From Leuconostoc rapi (GTDB lineage Bacteria > Bacillota > Bacilli > Lactobacillales > Lactobacillaceae), in NCBI RefSeq assembly GCF_016908715.1, contig NZ_JAFBEK010000007.1, forward strand, positions 39,604-103,603: a stretch of 64,000 nucleotides of DNA, given 5' to 3'. The notes beneath the pieces are model-generated. The model was not told the origin of the DNA, did not search any database, and was given only the letters and a program-made list of their open reading frames with translations. The translations under genes and the position numbers were made by a program. Positions 7,937-15,772 of the stretch are shown in pieces (the first letter of the stretch is position 1; each line of letters opens with the position of its first letter).

Positions 7937-8548
7937 AATATGTTCACGATAGCATTGTTGTGCGTCGTAAATGACTAGCAGCCTAATGCCAACTGTAGCA
8001 AGAAAGAATTCGAACTATTGATTTAGGAGAACTTTAATTTTGTAACAATTAAAGTTAAGTTGCTCCAAATAATTGAACTATTTTTCCAACTTGCGGCCGT
8101 ATGGTGGTAGTGATGTCTGAATATTTTTAACCTCATTAAGTTGCATATTATATCAAGGATTGAAAAAAGTGCAAGATACTTGTAAGTTTTTTGCACTGTT
8201 TCTGCTTAATTTTATTTAAAAATCTAAAATTTTCGTGTTATGCATATTGGTTACGATATTAGCTAATCTACAATCTAACTAAATCCTGTTCATCTGACAA
8301 TCTAAAGTTTGATTTTTTATGATACACTGATTTTGATTTAAACTATCCCATCTTTTAACATATTTGAACAAAAAAATGGTAATCTGTAAATAAGTTATTT
8401 TGAATAAAAATGACAAATTAACTTATTTTTATATAATCTTTTTATATTAATACTAATTTTATTGACATTAATCAGCCGGAGTAGTAAATTAAGTTTAATC
8501 ATAAAAGACGTTTTGTGATTGAAAATAAAATATAGGCGGTATTTCAAT
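7937..8548. other. AT-rich intergenic stretch upstream of the peptide gene
   Basis: I see no gene of convincing size here. It contains a 10-bp inverted repeat (8030-8039 with 8047-8056) and a 7-bp one (AGTGCAA/TTGCACT within 8167-8197), neither with a good T-tract. From about 8220 the DNA becomes very AT-rich, unlike the flanking housekeeping regions, and ends in the promoter at 8462-8490. Confidence 0.6.
8462..8490 (+). promoter_or_regulatory. Promoter of the small peptide gene
   Basis: TTGACA at 8462-8467, a 17-base spacer and TAAATT at 8485-8490. The start of transcription would fall near 8497, about 50 bases before the peptide ATG. Confidence 0.5.
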
Positions 8549-8689
8549 ATGGGAAGCTCTAGATCAGAAATAACTAATAGACCACTGCAGTCATTAGAAA
8601 ATTTTTCTTTACAAGATTTTATGACTCAATCAACAAATCAACTTAATTCGATTCTAAACAGTCAAGAATTAAGTTCTGCTGAAGGCTAA
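8549..8689 (+). CDS. 46-residue peptide, candidate RiPP or signalling precursor
   Basis: A small ORF with AGGCGG at 8534-8539 and ATG at 8549. It begins MGSSRSEITNRPLQSLENF and ends NSILNSQELSSAEG. It is Ser/Gln/Asn/Leu-rich, has no Cys and no transmembrane segment, and has no double-glycine motif. The order promoter, tiny gene, weak hairpin, next gene is typical for precursor genes of modified peptides, where the hairpin makes the precursor more abundant than the enzymes. The interrupted downstream gene and a permease end support such a cluster. I recognise no known family. Confidence 0.6.
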   Translation: MGSSRSEITNRPLQSLENFSLQDFMTQSTNQLNSILNSQELSSAEG

Positions 8690-8695
8690 TTTTTT

Positions 8696-8740
8696 AATAA
8701 CGCGTTCAAGGTAATAAAACTTTGATCGAGTTATTTTTTA
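8696..8740 (+). terminator. Attenuator-like hairpin between peptide gene and next gene
   Basis: The arms 8696-8711 and 8720-8735 pair at 13 of 16 positions and are followed by TTTT. The three mismatches make it a leaky terminator, which fits partial read-through to the gene at 8755. Confidence 0.65.
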
Positions 8741-8754
8741 TTTTAGGAGATGAC

Positions 8755-8880
8755 ATGTATACAGAGAGAGAATACGACTTAGAACATGCTATTAAATTAG
8801 CCCAGGAATTTTTGAAAAATAGTAATATTAATTATATTTCAAAAAAAATGGAAACATCAGATGTGCTCCTAAGTCAATAG
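8755..8880 (+). pseudogene. N-terminal remnant of an unknown gene cut by an insertion sequence
   Basis: The ATG at 8755 has AGGAGA at 8745-8750, a good site. The frame reads MYTEREYDLEHAIKLAQEFL and stays open to the IS end at about 8862; the TAG at 8878-8880 is in IS sequence. About 36 residues are native. They look like the helical start of a larger soluble protein. By position this would be the first gene after a peptide precursor, for instance a modification enzyme, but the fragment is too short to name a family. Confidence 0.6.
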
Positions 8881-8911
8881 TTCGGACTCTTTTTTCTCTA
8901 GGGCCGTTCGG

Positions 8912-9676
8912 TTAAGCGACTTGCATTTTGCGATGGACCACACTGATACGTTCGTCATTGTACCAGTCTAAATAGTTTGAAACAGCTAAAATTAAATGTG
9001 CCAGCGAGGCAAATCGGAATTGATAAATCATTTCTCGTTTTAAAAGTGAATGAAAACTCTCAATTTTGGCATTGTCATATGGATGCCCTAATTTTTAATA
9101 AGAATGTGCAATACCTTGTTGCTGTAATATTTGTTCAAAGCCAAAACTGGTAAATTGACTGCCCATATCGGTGTGCAAATAATCTGGTTTAGCGTGTTGC
9201 GATAAAGCCCTTTGTAATGTTGATACCACTAACTTTGTGTCCATCGTAGCACTGATTTGATGAGCCAAAATTTTGTGGCTAGTTAGATCCAAAACGGACG
9301 CAAGATACCCCCATTGCCCATCAGTTAATTTTAAATAAGTAATGTCCATACTCCAAGCATTCACTGACGTGAGCTGTTTGATCAAATTTGGTCGTTGTTT
9401 GTAATCAACTGTTGTTGTTGGCTGTTTGAAGCGTTTGACCATCACAGAATAAATATCAGCTGCTTTCATCAAACGTCTAATACGTCTAATGCCATGGTGT
9501 AACTGCAAGTCAGCTAAGGCGATTTGCAAGCGTGGTGCGCCATAAACACGATAGTTTTTCTGCCAAATTTCAAGCAATAACTCTGTCAAAATAATATCTT
9601 CACGTTGACGAGTCGGCTCATGATAATGTGTCCAATCAAAGTAGGTACTTTTTGGAATAGCCAACATTTTCAGCAC
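8912..9676 (-). pseudogene. IS3-family transposase OrfB with a premature stop
   Basis: The frame shows HTH_21 (SVMVKRFKQPTT) and the DDE core: AWSMDITYLKL with the first Asp, LHTDMGSQFTS with the second. It then stops at IAHSY (stop at 9095-9097). The same frame continues after the TAA as KLGHPYDNAKIESF with the catalytic Glu, down to a proper stop at 8912-8914. The canonical motif is SYS-x-x-G-x-P-x-DNA, so a single TCA to TAA change created the stop. The frame also extends upstream of 9676 to overlap orfA, as expected for programmed frameshifting. Confidence 0.88.
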
Positions 9677-9738
9677 CGTGACTAGCTTAAAGTCTCTTCT
9701 TAAAAGGTTTTGAATGACTGGTAGATGGGTCTTACGCG

Positions 9739-10008
9739 TTACTTGTGATGTTCGCCTAGCAAAACGGCCGCTAATTTTAATATCTCATTTTCTTCTTTGA
9801 GACGATTGTTTTCCTTTTGCAGGGTATTAAATTGCGCGCGAGTGACCGGTTGCCCCTGATCATCTGTCCCAATGACTTCAGCTTTTTTAACCCAACCCGT
9901 GACAGTTTGGATAGCTAAGTGGTAGTCATTGGCCAATGAATTAGCCGAACGACCTTGGTTGTACAAGGTGACAATTGAAGATTTGAATTCTGGGGTATAT
10001 TTTTTCAT
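9739..10008 (-). CDS. IS3-family transposase OrfA
   Basis: An 89-residue protein (MKKYTPEFKSSIVTLYNQGR...) with an HTH (SANSLANDYHLAIQTVTGWVKKA) and a C-terminal coiled coil (LQKENNRLKEENEILKLAAV). It is intact. OrfB is in the overlapping -1 frame, so the normal transposase would be an OrfAB fusion. Confidence 0.9.
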   Translation of the reverse strand: MKKYTPEFKSSIVTLYNQGRSANSLANDYHLAIQTVTGWVKKAEVIGTDDQGQPVTRAQFNTLQKENNRLKEENEILKLAAVLLGEHHK

Positions 10009-10083
10009 AAAAACTCCTATACGCTATTATCTCGGATTCTGCCCTAGAAATAAAGTCGTTCGGAATTTCAGTATAGGAGCACA

Positions 10084-10209
10084 CACTTACAAACAACAAC
10101 TAGTGTTTTTCAGTTATTAATACCTTTGGTCTGTATCAGTATTTTCTTATTTACTGTCTCCTATGTCATGTGGCAAAAAGGTATTCAAAAGTACAACTCA
10201 GCCAATTAA
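10084..10209 (+). pseudogene. C-terminal remnant of an ABC-2-type permease
   Basis: Immediately after the IS an open frame gives a hydrophobic helix (LLIPLVCISIFLFTVSYVMW) followed by QKGIQKYNSAN and a TAA at 10207-10209. A last helix followed by G-x-x-x-Y-x-S-A is the usual tail of ABC-2 multidrug and peptide exporter permeases. The rest is missing. It is in the same orientation as the truncated gene at 8755, which suggests that both belonged to one peptide operon whose middle was deleted. Confidence 0.6.
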
Positions 10210-10249
10210 AATAAAGTTATATTTTATGAATTATATTCTGTTCCTATAC

Positions 10250-10302
10250 GGAAATTCCGAACGACTTTATTTCTAGAGCAGAATTCAAGATAAAACATGA
10301 AA
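10250..10302 (+). repeat. Solo IS end, inverted relative to the neighbouring IS
   Basis: About 50 bases here match the reverse complement of the right end of the IS at 8862-10083, including CCGAACGACTTTATTTCTAG. The outer tip faces left and the inner side faces right, where the match ends. It is a relic of a second copy. Confidence 0.8.
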
Positions 10303-10352
10303 TTCTACGGTTTTAATGATTGTATGATATTAAAGTCAAAGTTTGCCACACA

Positions 10353-10396
10353 AAAAAATGCGTATTTATCAAATTACTGATAAATACGCATTTTTT
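10353..10396. terminator. Intrinsic terminator after the nucleoside operon
   Basis: A 19-bp stem (10353-10371 with 10378-10396) with A-run and T-run sides lies just after the stop of the last minus-strand nucleoside gene. It would also stop plus-strand transcripts from the island. Confidence 0.9.
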
Positions 10397-10401
10397 ATAG
10401 A

Positions 10402-11361
10402 CTAAGCTTTTAACACGGAAATCATAAAGTCCATAAAATCACGGACAAAGCGTTTAGCGTTGACGCCAACAGCAACATTTGTGGTTGTTGGGTCTAGTAA
10501 TCGTTGGCGGTCACCAATTGTGCGGCCATAATCATGTGTATCCTTGTCATAAGTCACACGCATATTCAATGGAATCGTGACGACATAGCTGGGATCAATA
10601 GCCACAGCAACGGCTAACGGATCGTGCAAGGCCGCACCACGATGATCGATGTCTAAGCGATCATAGGCTTCGATATAAAAATCCATTAAATCCGCATATG
10701 CAGTACCAGCCTTTGTGCCTAATTCACGCCATAGCTGTGTGTCTTTTTTGGTTAACAGAGTACGTAGCGTGACATCTAAACCAACCATGGTTAAATTTTC
10801 TTGTGTTGTGAAGACTTTGTCTGCTGCTTGAGGATCTTGGTTAATGTTGGCCTCGGTAAAAGGCGTCACGTTGCCAGGAACTGTCAGTGCACCACCCATT
10901 AATGTTGTGTTACCAATTAAGTGGGCAATTTCCGGGTCGATTTCTAGAGCTTTGGCCATATTTGTCAAAGGACCGGTCGGCACATAAATTAATTCGTCTT
11001 GATATTTGTGTGCCATGTCAACTAGAAATTGTATACCATTTGTTGTCTCAACTTTGCGCGTTGCAGTAGTTAATAATAGATTACCAACACCCTGATCACC
11101 GTGAATAGCTTGAGATATTGGCATGACATCAAAGTGATCAGTTGTAGATGAATGTGATGCCCCTAAGTAAACAGGGACATCAGTCGCACCAAGTAACTGT
11201 AATAAGTTGAGTGTGTTTTGAGCGGCAGTCTCGACAAGTGTGTTACCATACGAAGCAATCACGCCAATTAAATCAACTCGGGGGTCACATATTGCCAATG
11301 CTAAAGCAAGTGCATCATCAACACCAGTATCTAAATCTAAAATCATCTTTGTTGCGGCCAT
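10402..11361 (-). CDS. Nucleoside hydrolase (inosine/uridine-preferring family)
   Basis: A 319-residue protein that cleaves the N-glycosidic bond of ribonucleosides to base and ribose. The N-terminal metal site motif appears as ILDLDTGVDDALALALAI. Further family features are VPTGPLTNMAKALE and GLDVTLRTLLT, with the late HDPLAVAVAI His-Asp pair. Length is normal for the family. The start is supported by AAGGAGC upstream. It is the last gene of a nupC-hydrolase-hydrolase operon and follows the previous hydrolase by one base. Confidence 0.92.
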   Translation of the reverse strand: MAATKMILDLDTGVDDALALALAICDPRVDLIGVIASYGNTLVETAAQNTLNLLQLLGATDVPVYLGASHSSTTDHFDVMPISQAIHGDQGVGNLLLTTATRKVETTNGIQFLVDMAHKYQDELIYVPTGPLTNMAKALEIDPEIAHLIGNTTLMGGALTVPGNVTPFTEANINQDPQAADKVFTTQENLTMVGLDVTLRTLLTKKDTQLWRELGTKAGTAYADLMDFYIEAYDRLDIDHRGAALHDPLAVAVAIDPSYVVTIPLNMRVTYDKDTHDYGRTIGDRQRLLDPTTTNVAVGVNAKRFVRDFMDFMISVLKA

Positions 11362-11362
11362 A

Positions 11363-12295
11363 CTATACTGCTCCTTCCCGATAGTGATTCATCACTGGAA
11401 TTTGTGCAACAAACCATTTTTCAAATGCGTTTGCATCAATATTAATGGCTACTTTTGTGTTCGTTTTACCGTTTGACCAGCGATTTTGTGTATCTGCGAT
11501 GGTCGCGCCAGCAGCTGGGCCATCAGTGATAATATCGATCCAGTAATCTTTTGTTGTATAAAATTCTGGTTTGAGTAAATAGCAAATCGTATTGACATCG
11601 TGCATTGGTTTGCCGCCTGGCTCGCTATCACCATAGGCCGTCATTAATTTATGAAGCATATTACCGGCTTCACCAATATCAGCAACGGCATCAATCGTTT
11701 CTAAAGATAACAAAGCTTTTAATGTCACATCAAGACCAATCATGACAATGGGGACACCACTTTTAAAAACGATACTAGCAGCGTCTGGGTCTGTAAAAAC
11801 GTTAAACTCTGCGACTGATGAGACATTACCACCAGACAAAGACCCACCCATCAAAACAAATTCTTTGATTTTTTTAAGCAAATCGGGATGTGTTTGAATT
11901 AATAAAGCAATATTGGTGTAAGAACCAGTCGCAACGATCGTCATTGGTTCAGGCGCTTCTGATAATACTTTTGCCATAGCACTAACTGCATCAGTTGTGA
12001 GAGGTTTTGCCGTGATTTCTGGGAATTCATAACCAGGCATACCTGATGCACCATGAATGTATGAGGCATCTGCGAATGCTTTTTTTAGTGGTGCGGCAGC
12101 CCCACGTGCTACCGGTAATTGGGGTTGTTTAAAAAATGTTGTGAGTTTTAAAAGATTAGTAGTTGTTTTATCAACAGAAACATTGCCAGCAACACTTGTT
12201 AGTAGTTTGATATCAATCGCCGAATTAGTCAATGCAATTGACAGCGCAACTGCATCATCAATGCCTGGATCCATATCTAAAATAATCGGAGTCAT
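11363..12295 (-). CDS. Nucleoside hydrolase (second paralogue)
   Basis: A 310-residue paralogue with the canonical ILDMDPGIDDAVALSIAL calcium-site motif, VATGSYTNIALLI, GLDVTLKALLS and MHDVNTICYLL (catalytic-region His-Asp). I choose MTPIILD at 12295 because the AGAGAGG sits too close to the upstream ATG at 12301. Two different hydrolases in one operon probably divide purine and pyrimidine nucleosides. Specificity cannot be read from sequence. Confidence 0.92.
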   Translation of the reverse strand: MTPIILDMDPGIDDAVALSIALTNSAIDIKLLTSVAGNVSVDKTTTNLLKLTTFFKQPQLPVARGAAAPLKKAFADASYIHGASGMPGYEFPEITAKPLTTDAVSAMAKVLSEAPEPMTIVATGSYTNIALLIQTHPDLLKKIKEFVLMGGSLSGGNVSSVAEFNVFTDPDAASIVFKSGVPIVMIGLDVTLKALLSLETIDAVADIGEAGNMLHKLMTAYGDSEPGGKPMHDVNTICYLLKPEFYTTKDYWIDIITDGPAAGATIADTQNRWSNGKTNTKVAINIDANAFEKWFVAQIPVMNHYREGAV

Positions 12296-12327
12296 GTTCA
12301 TACCTCTCTAAATAGTAATTATATTGC

Positions 12328-13551
12328 TTACCACACGAACAAGCCAGCAGTTGCTGCTGATAACAAGGATACTAAGATACCTGACAACAACATGTAGGGA
12401 ACGCGTGAACTAATGTAATCATTCTTTTCCTTATCGACCAAGCCTTTGAAAGCACCGATGATCATACCAATTGTACCAAAGTTAGCAAAACTAGTTAAGA
12501 AGACAGTGAGTACAATACGGGCATGTTCATTTGCAAATAAACCTTTACCAGCCATGATTGATTTTGATACTTCACCCATGACAACGAATTCATTAGTAAC
12601 TAATTTTGTGCCCATGAATTGTGCTAATTTAAAGGCATCATCGACATTGAAACCAAGGAACCAAGCAAATGGGAACATGATCACGCCAAAGATATTTTCA
12701 AGGGTCAACCAGTGTAAGCCAGTGAGGCTAAAGAGTTGGTTGATCAGGGCAGCTAAGGAAACAAAGGCAATAACTGTTGCAGTGATAATTAATATCAACT
12801 TACCAGCACCAAGGATTGAGTCGCCTAAGAATGAGAAGAATGGTTCTTTTTTAGTGCCTTTTTCGTTAATGTTAACAATAACATCATCTGCCGGTGCTAC
12901 TTTGTTAGGGTTTAAAATAGAAGTAATAATGATTGCGCCTAAAATATTGAGTGGGATAGCTGTCAAAACATACTTGCCAGGAACCATTTGGGTATATGAA
13001 CCGATGATTGCTGACGTGACGCAGCTCATGGACATCATGGCTAGGGTAAAGTTTCGGCTTGCAGACATATGATCTAATTGTGATTTAGATACAGCTAATA
13101 CTTCAGTATTACCAAGAAACATCATTTCAATGGAGAAAAATGCTTCGAATTTTGGTTGACCAGTCACAAAGGCAAGTCCTTTACCAATCCACTTAATTAA
13201 CCAAGGCAAGACGCCAATATATGTCAAAATATCGAACAGAGGGACAACAAGTAGAATGGGTAACAAGGCAGAAGTGACAAAGTTTGGACCACCATTATTT
13301 GATGTTAACCATTCAGGTAACGCAAATGCGATTCCCTGAGATGCAACCGATACGAGCCAATTGAACCCATCAGCTGCGCCTTGAACGGCAAGTTGCCCAG
13401 CCTTGAACTGGGTAAAGAACCAAGCCAAAGCCAATTCAATGACTAAGACAATACCGACAGACCGCCATTGGATATTTTTCTTATCTCTTGAGAACAAGGC
13501 TGCAATAGCAATGAACACAAAGATACCAAGTACATTAGCAAATAAAAACAT
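12328..13551 (-). CDS. nupC: Concentrative nucleoside transporter (CNT/NupC family)
   Basis: A 407-residue membrane protein that imports nucleosides with protons or sodium. Typical CNT motifs are visible: FFSIEMMFLGNTEVLAVSK (compare G-Q-T-E in NupC), SMSCVTSAIIGSY, NEFVVMGEVSK and LTSFANFGTIGMIIGAF. The start MFLFANVLGI at 13551 follows GAGGAAAAAATT; the longer frame to 13665 runs through the operator region. It is the first gene of the operon with two nucleoside hydrolases. Confidence 0.93.
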   Translation of the reverse strand: MFLFANVLGIFVFIAIAALFSRDKKNIQWRSVGIVLVIELALAWFFTQFKAGQLAVQGAADGFNWLVSVASQGIAFALPEWLTSNNGGPNFVTSALLPILLVVPLFDILTYIGVLPWLIKWIGKGLAFVTGQPKFEAFFSIEMMFLGNTEVLAVSKSQLDHMSASRNFTLAMMSMSCVTSAIIGSYTQMVPGKYVLTAIPLNILGAIIITSILNPNKVAPADDVIVNINEKGTKKEPFFSFLGDSILGAGKLILIITATVIAFVSLAALINQLFSLTGLHWLTLENIFGVIMFPFAWFLGFNVDDAFKLAQFMGTKLVTNEFVVMGEVSKSIMAGKGLFANEHARIVLTVFLTSFANFGTIGMIIGAFKGLVDKEKNDYISSRVPYMLLSGILVSLLSAATAGLFVW

Positions 13552-13585
13552 AATTTTTTCCTCTCTGTAAACAGAAGATTTGATG

Positions 13586-13601
13586 AGTAAAACGTTTAAC
13601 C
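13586..13601. promoter_or_regulatory. RbsR operator (nupC side)
   Basis: AGTAAAACGTTTAACC, with a central AAACGTTT palindrome typical of LacI-family operators. The identical 16-mer occurs before rbsK at 14780-14795, tying nupC, the hydrolases and rbsK-rpiA to one regulator, most likely the RbsR encoded between the sites. Confidence 0.8.
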
Positions 13602-13632
13602 ATAAGATAGCGTACCATATTTTTTTATGAAT

Positions 13633-13646
13633 TGAAAGCGCTTCCA
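13633..13646. promoter_or_regulatory. Catabolite-responsive element (cre)
   Basis: TGAAAGCGCTTCCA fits the cre consensus TGWAANCGNTNWCA closely. It lies between the divergent nupC operon and rbsR and should allow CcpA repression when preferred sugars are present. Confidence 0.75.
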
Positions 13647-13707
13647 GATATTTTTTAAGGTACAATAGATATATTAAAGTATACCATTACGACAAGGAAT
13701 AGATTTC

Positions 13708-14703
13708 ATGCGTAAAACTTCAATTAAAGATGTTGCTAAAAAAGCAGATGTTTCTATCGCTGCGGTTTCCCAAATTTTAAATAATAAAGGGCAGCGGTTT
13801 TCAGACCATACAATCGAAAAGGTGTTACAAGCACGTGATGACCTCGGGTATGTGCCCAACAGTGCGGCGCGTAACCTTAAAGGTACAAGAAATCGTCTAA
13901 TCGGTATTATTGTACCATCTTTTCGTATGCCATTTTTCGCAGATGTTATTCAAAGTATGCAAGATAACGCGCCGGACAATGTTAACCTTGTCTTTCTTGG
14001 ATCAACCGATGAAAATTTGCAGAGCGCGATTTATTCACTTGTTGCGCGTGGTGTGCAGGCGCTAATATTTGGTAGACCCATCCCAAATCGTACAGAAGTA
14101 AATGATTTTTTGAAGAAACGACATATTCCTTATCTGGTACTTGATCAAAATGCTGATATTAATGCGCAAGACATGGTGCAGACGAACGAATTTACAGGTG
14201 GCAGCCTGGTGGCGAGCCATCTGTTATCTTTGGGACATCGAAAAATCGCCTTAATTCTACCAAATAAATTAACGGATAATATGAGACAACGGCGGGCTGG
14301 CTTTTTGGATACACTTTCTACAGCTAATCTAGCGCCTACTACTATTATAACCTCAACATTGTCAAAACATGGTGGATTAGCAGCAGTCCATCAATTAATA
14401 CAAAGTCAAGCCACGGCTACTTTTGTATTAAACGATGAAATGGCAATCGGAGTATTGCGCGGATTAGCCTATCAAAATGTGAATGTACCAGTGGATATAT
14501 CAGTTGTTGGTTACGATGATACAGATTATGCAGAATTTATGATTCCAACGTTAACCACCGTAGCTCAGCCTGTGTTAGAAATTGGTCGTTCCGCGCTTAA
14601 TATGATACTCAGACGCTTGGATCATCCCAATTTACCCTTTCAAACTGCCTTTTTTGATGTTAAATTGGTTGTTCGAGAATCAACCGGTCCAGTTAAACAA
14701 TAA
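13708..14703 (+). CDS. rbsR: LacI-family regulator of nucleoside/ribose genes
   Basis: A 331-residue LacI-family protein. The HTH and hinge are clear: SIKDVAKKADVSIAAVSQIL (residues 4-23), then GYVPNSAARNLKG. The effector domain starts LIGIIVPSFRMPFFADVIQ and contains GYDDTDYAEFMIPTLTTVAQ, the standard C-terminal motif. It lies between two identical operators and next to rbsK-rpiA, so ribose or a ribose phosphate is the likely effector. The gene symbol is by context. It is followed by its own terminator. Confidence 0.88.
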   Translation: MRKTSIKDVAKKADVSIAAVSQILNNKGQRFSDHTIEKVLQARDDLGYVPNSAARNLKGTRNRLIGIIVPSFRMPFFADVIQSMQDNAPDNVNLVFLGSTDENLQSAIYSLVARGVQALIFGRPIPNRTEVNDFLKKRHIPYLVLDQNADINAQDMVQTNEFTGGSLVASHLLSLGHRKIALILPNKLTDNMRQRRAGFLDTLSTANLAPTTIITSTLSKHGGLAAVHQLIQSQATATFVLNDEMAIGVLRGLAYQNVNVPVDISVVGYDDTDYAEFMIPTLTTVAQPVLEIGRSALNMILRRLDHPNLPFQTAFFDVKLVVRESTGPVKQ

Positions 14704-14734
14704 AAGCAATGTCAACATATGACATTGCTTTTTC
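14702..14734 (+). terminator. Intrinsic terminator of rbsR
   Basis: AAAAGCAATGTCA pairs with TGACATTGCTTTTT around a 5-nt loop, starting in the stop codon of rbsR. Confidence 0.85.
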
Positions 14735-14779
14735 TTGACTTTTTTTTCTAAACGACGTAGAATAAACTCGACCCTTATT

Positions 14780-14795
14780 AGTAAAACGTTTAACC
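14780..14795. promoter_or_regulatory. RbsR operator (rbsK side)
   Basis: The same 16-mer as at 13586-13601 (AGTAAAACGTTTAACC) lies 29 bases before the rbsK start. Confidence 0.8.
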
Positions 14796-14823
14796 TCATT
14801 TTATATATTAAGGAGTGTTTGAC

Positions 14824-15762
14824 ATGAAAAATAAAGTTGTGATTATTGGAAGTCTCAATATAGATACCATTCAAATGATTGATCGATTACCAAAACGTGG
14901 TGAGACGCTTGCGGTGAATAATCAAGCAAGTACTTTTGGTGGCAAAGGGGCGAATCAAGCTGTCGCAGCTGCTCGTCAAGGAGCGGATGTGACTTTCATC
15001 GGTGCTGTTGGTAATGATGATCGTGGTCGTGCATTTAAACAGTTATTGATAGATGAAGGCATTAAAACAGACTACATCTTTACAAAAAATCAACCCACTG
15101 GTTCTGCGACGATTATGTTAGAAACAGATGGGCACAATACGATTATGGTATTTGGTGGGGCCAATATGGCTTTGAATGCTGATGATATTGCGCAAGCTCA
15201 TACAGCGATCGCGCAAGCCGATGTTGTTGTCGCACAGCTTGAAGTACCACCTGATGCAGTGGCAAAGGCTTTCGCCATTGCGCGCGAAGTTGACGCCTTA
15301 ACTATTTTGAATCCAGCGCCAGTAACAAAACATTTGAGCACCGAAATTATGTCAACAACCGATTTGTTGATCCCAAATGAAACCGAAGCAGCAGCGCTAG
15401 CAGATGTGACACCGACAACAGATCGACAAGCATTGGATCAGCTAACAGAAAAATTGCAACGTTTGGGTATGTCACATACGATTGTGACGCTTGGCGGAGA
15501 AGGTGTCTACTACAATGTTAACAATCAAAGTGGGCAGGTACCAATTTTTAAAGTTGAGGCCGTTGATACAACTGCTGCTGGTGATACATTTATCGGTACA
15601 GTAGCCGCCAATATAACTAAAGACATGTCTGATTTGCCATCGATTATTAAACGGAGTTGTTTTGCAAGTTCATTAACAGTTAGTCGTCCTGGCGCTCTGG
15701 TTTCCATCCCAACAAAGGCAGAAGTTGATGCTGGTTTGCAAGAAAATAGCGTTGCTGAGTGA
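14824..15762 (+). CDS. rbsK: Ribokinase
   Basis: A 312-residue PfkB-family sugar kinase that phosphorylates ribose with ATP. N-terminal GSLNIDTIQMIDRLPKRGET and FGGKGANQAVAAARQGADV match PfkB signature 1 of ribokinases, and DTTAAGDTFIGTVAA contains the catalytic Asp (usually GAGD; here AAGD). The ATG at 14824 follows AAGGAG at 14810-14815. It provides ribose-5-phosphate from the ribose released by the hydrolases and is followed by rpiA after 10 bases. Confidence 0.93.
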   Translation: MKNKVVIIGSLNIDTIQMIDRLPKRGETLAVNNQASTFGGKGANQAVAAARQGADVTFIGAVGNDDRGRAFKQLLIDEGIKTDYIFTKNQPTGSATIMLETDGHNTIMVFGGANMALNADDIAQAHTAIAQADVVVAQLEVPPDAVAKAFAIAREVDALTILNPAPVTKHLSTEIMSTTDLLIPNETEAAALADVTPTTDRQALDQLTEKLQRLGMSHTIVTLGGEGVYYNVNNQSGQVPIFKVEAVDTTAAGDTFIGTVAANITKDMSDLPSIIKRSCFASSLTVSRPGALVSIPTKAEVDAGLQENSVAE

Positions 15763-15772
15763 GGAATTTGTT

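Larger units (their letters stand above)
8862..10083 (-). mobile_element. IS3-family insertion sequence (IS150-like organisation), defective
   Basis: The 1222-bp element has imperfect inverted repeats starting TGTGCTCCTA. It carries orfA (9739-10008) and an orfB in the -1 frame on the minus strand. No target duplication is evident: the left flank ends in a gene start and the right flank is the 3' end of a different gene. This suggests that flanking DNA was lost by adjacent deletion or recombination between copies. An isolated end of the same element lies at 10250-10302 in inverse orientation. Confidence 0.88.

Noticed and set aside
8030..8056. Terminator of MFS copy 2
   Set aside because: The stem is AT-rich and has no T-tract after it, so I list it only as an inverted repeat in the intergenic entry.
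9929..10120. Plus-strand ORF crossing the IS end
   Set aside because: It is antisense to OrfA and runs through the inverted repeat; no protein-like features.
12446..13072. 208-codon open frame antisense to nupC
   Set aside because: Long, but explained by codon bias of the membrane protein on the other strand; no start signals or family features.
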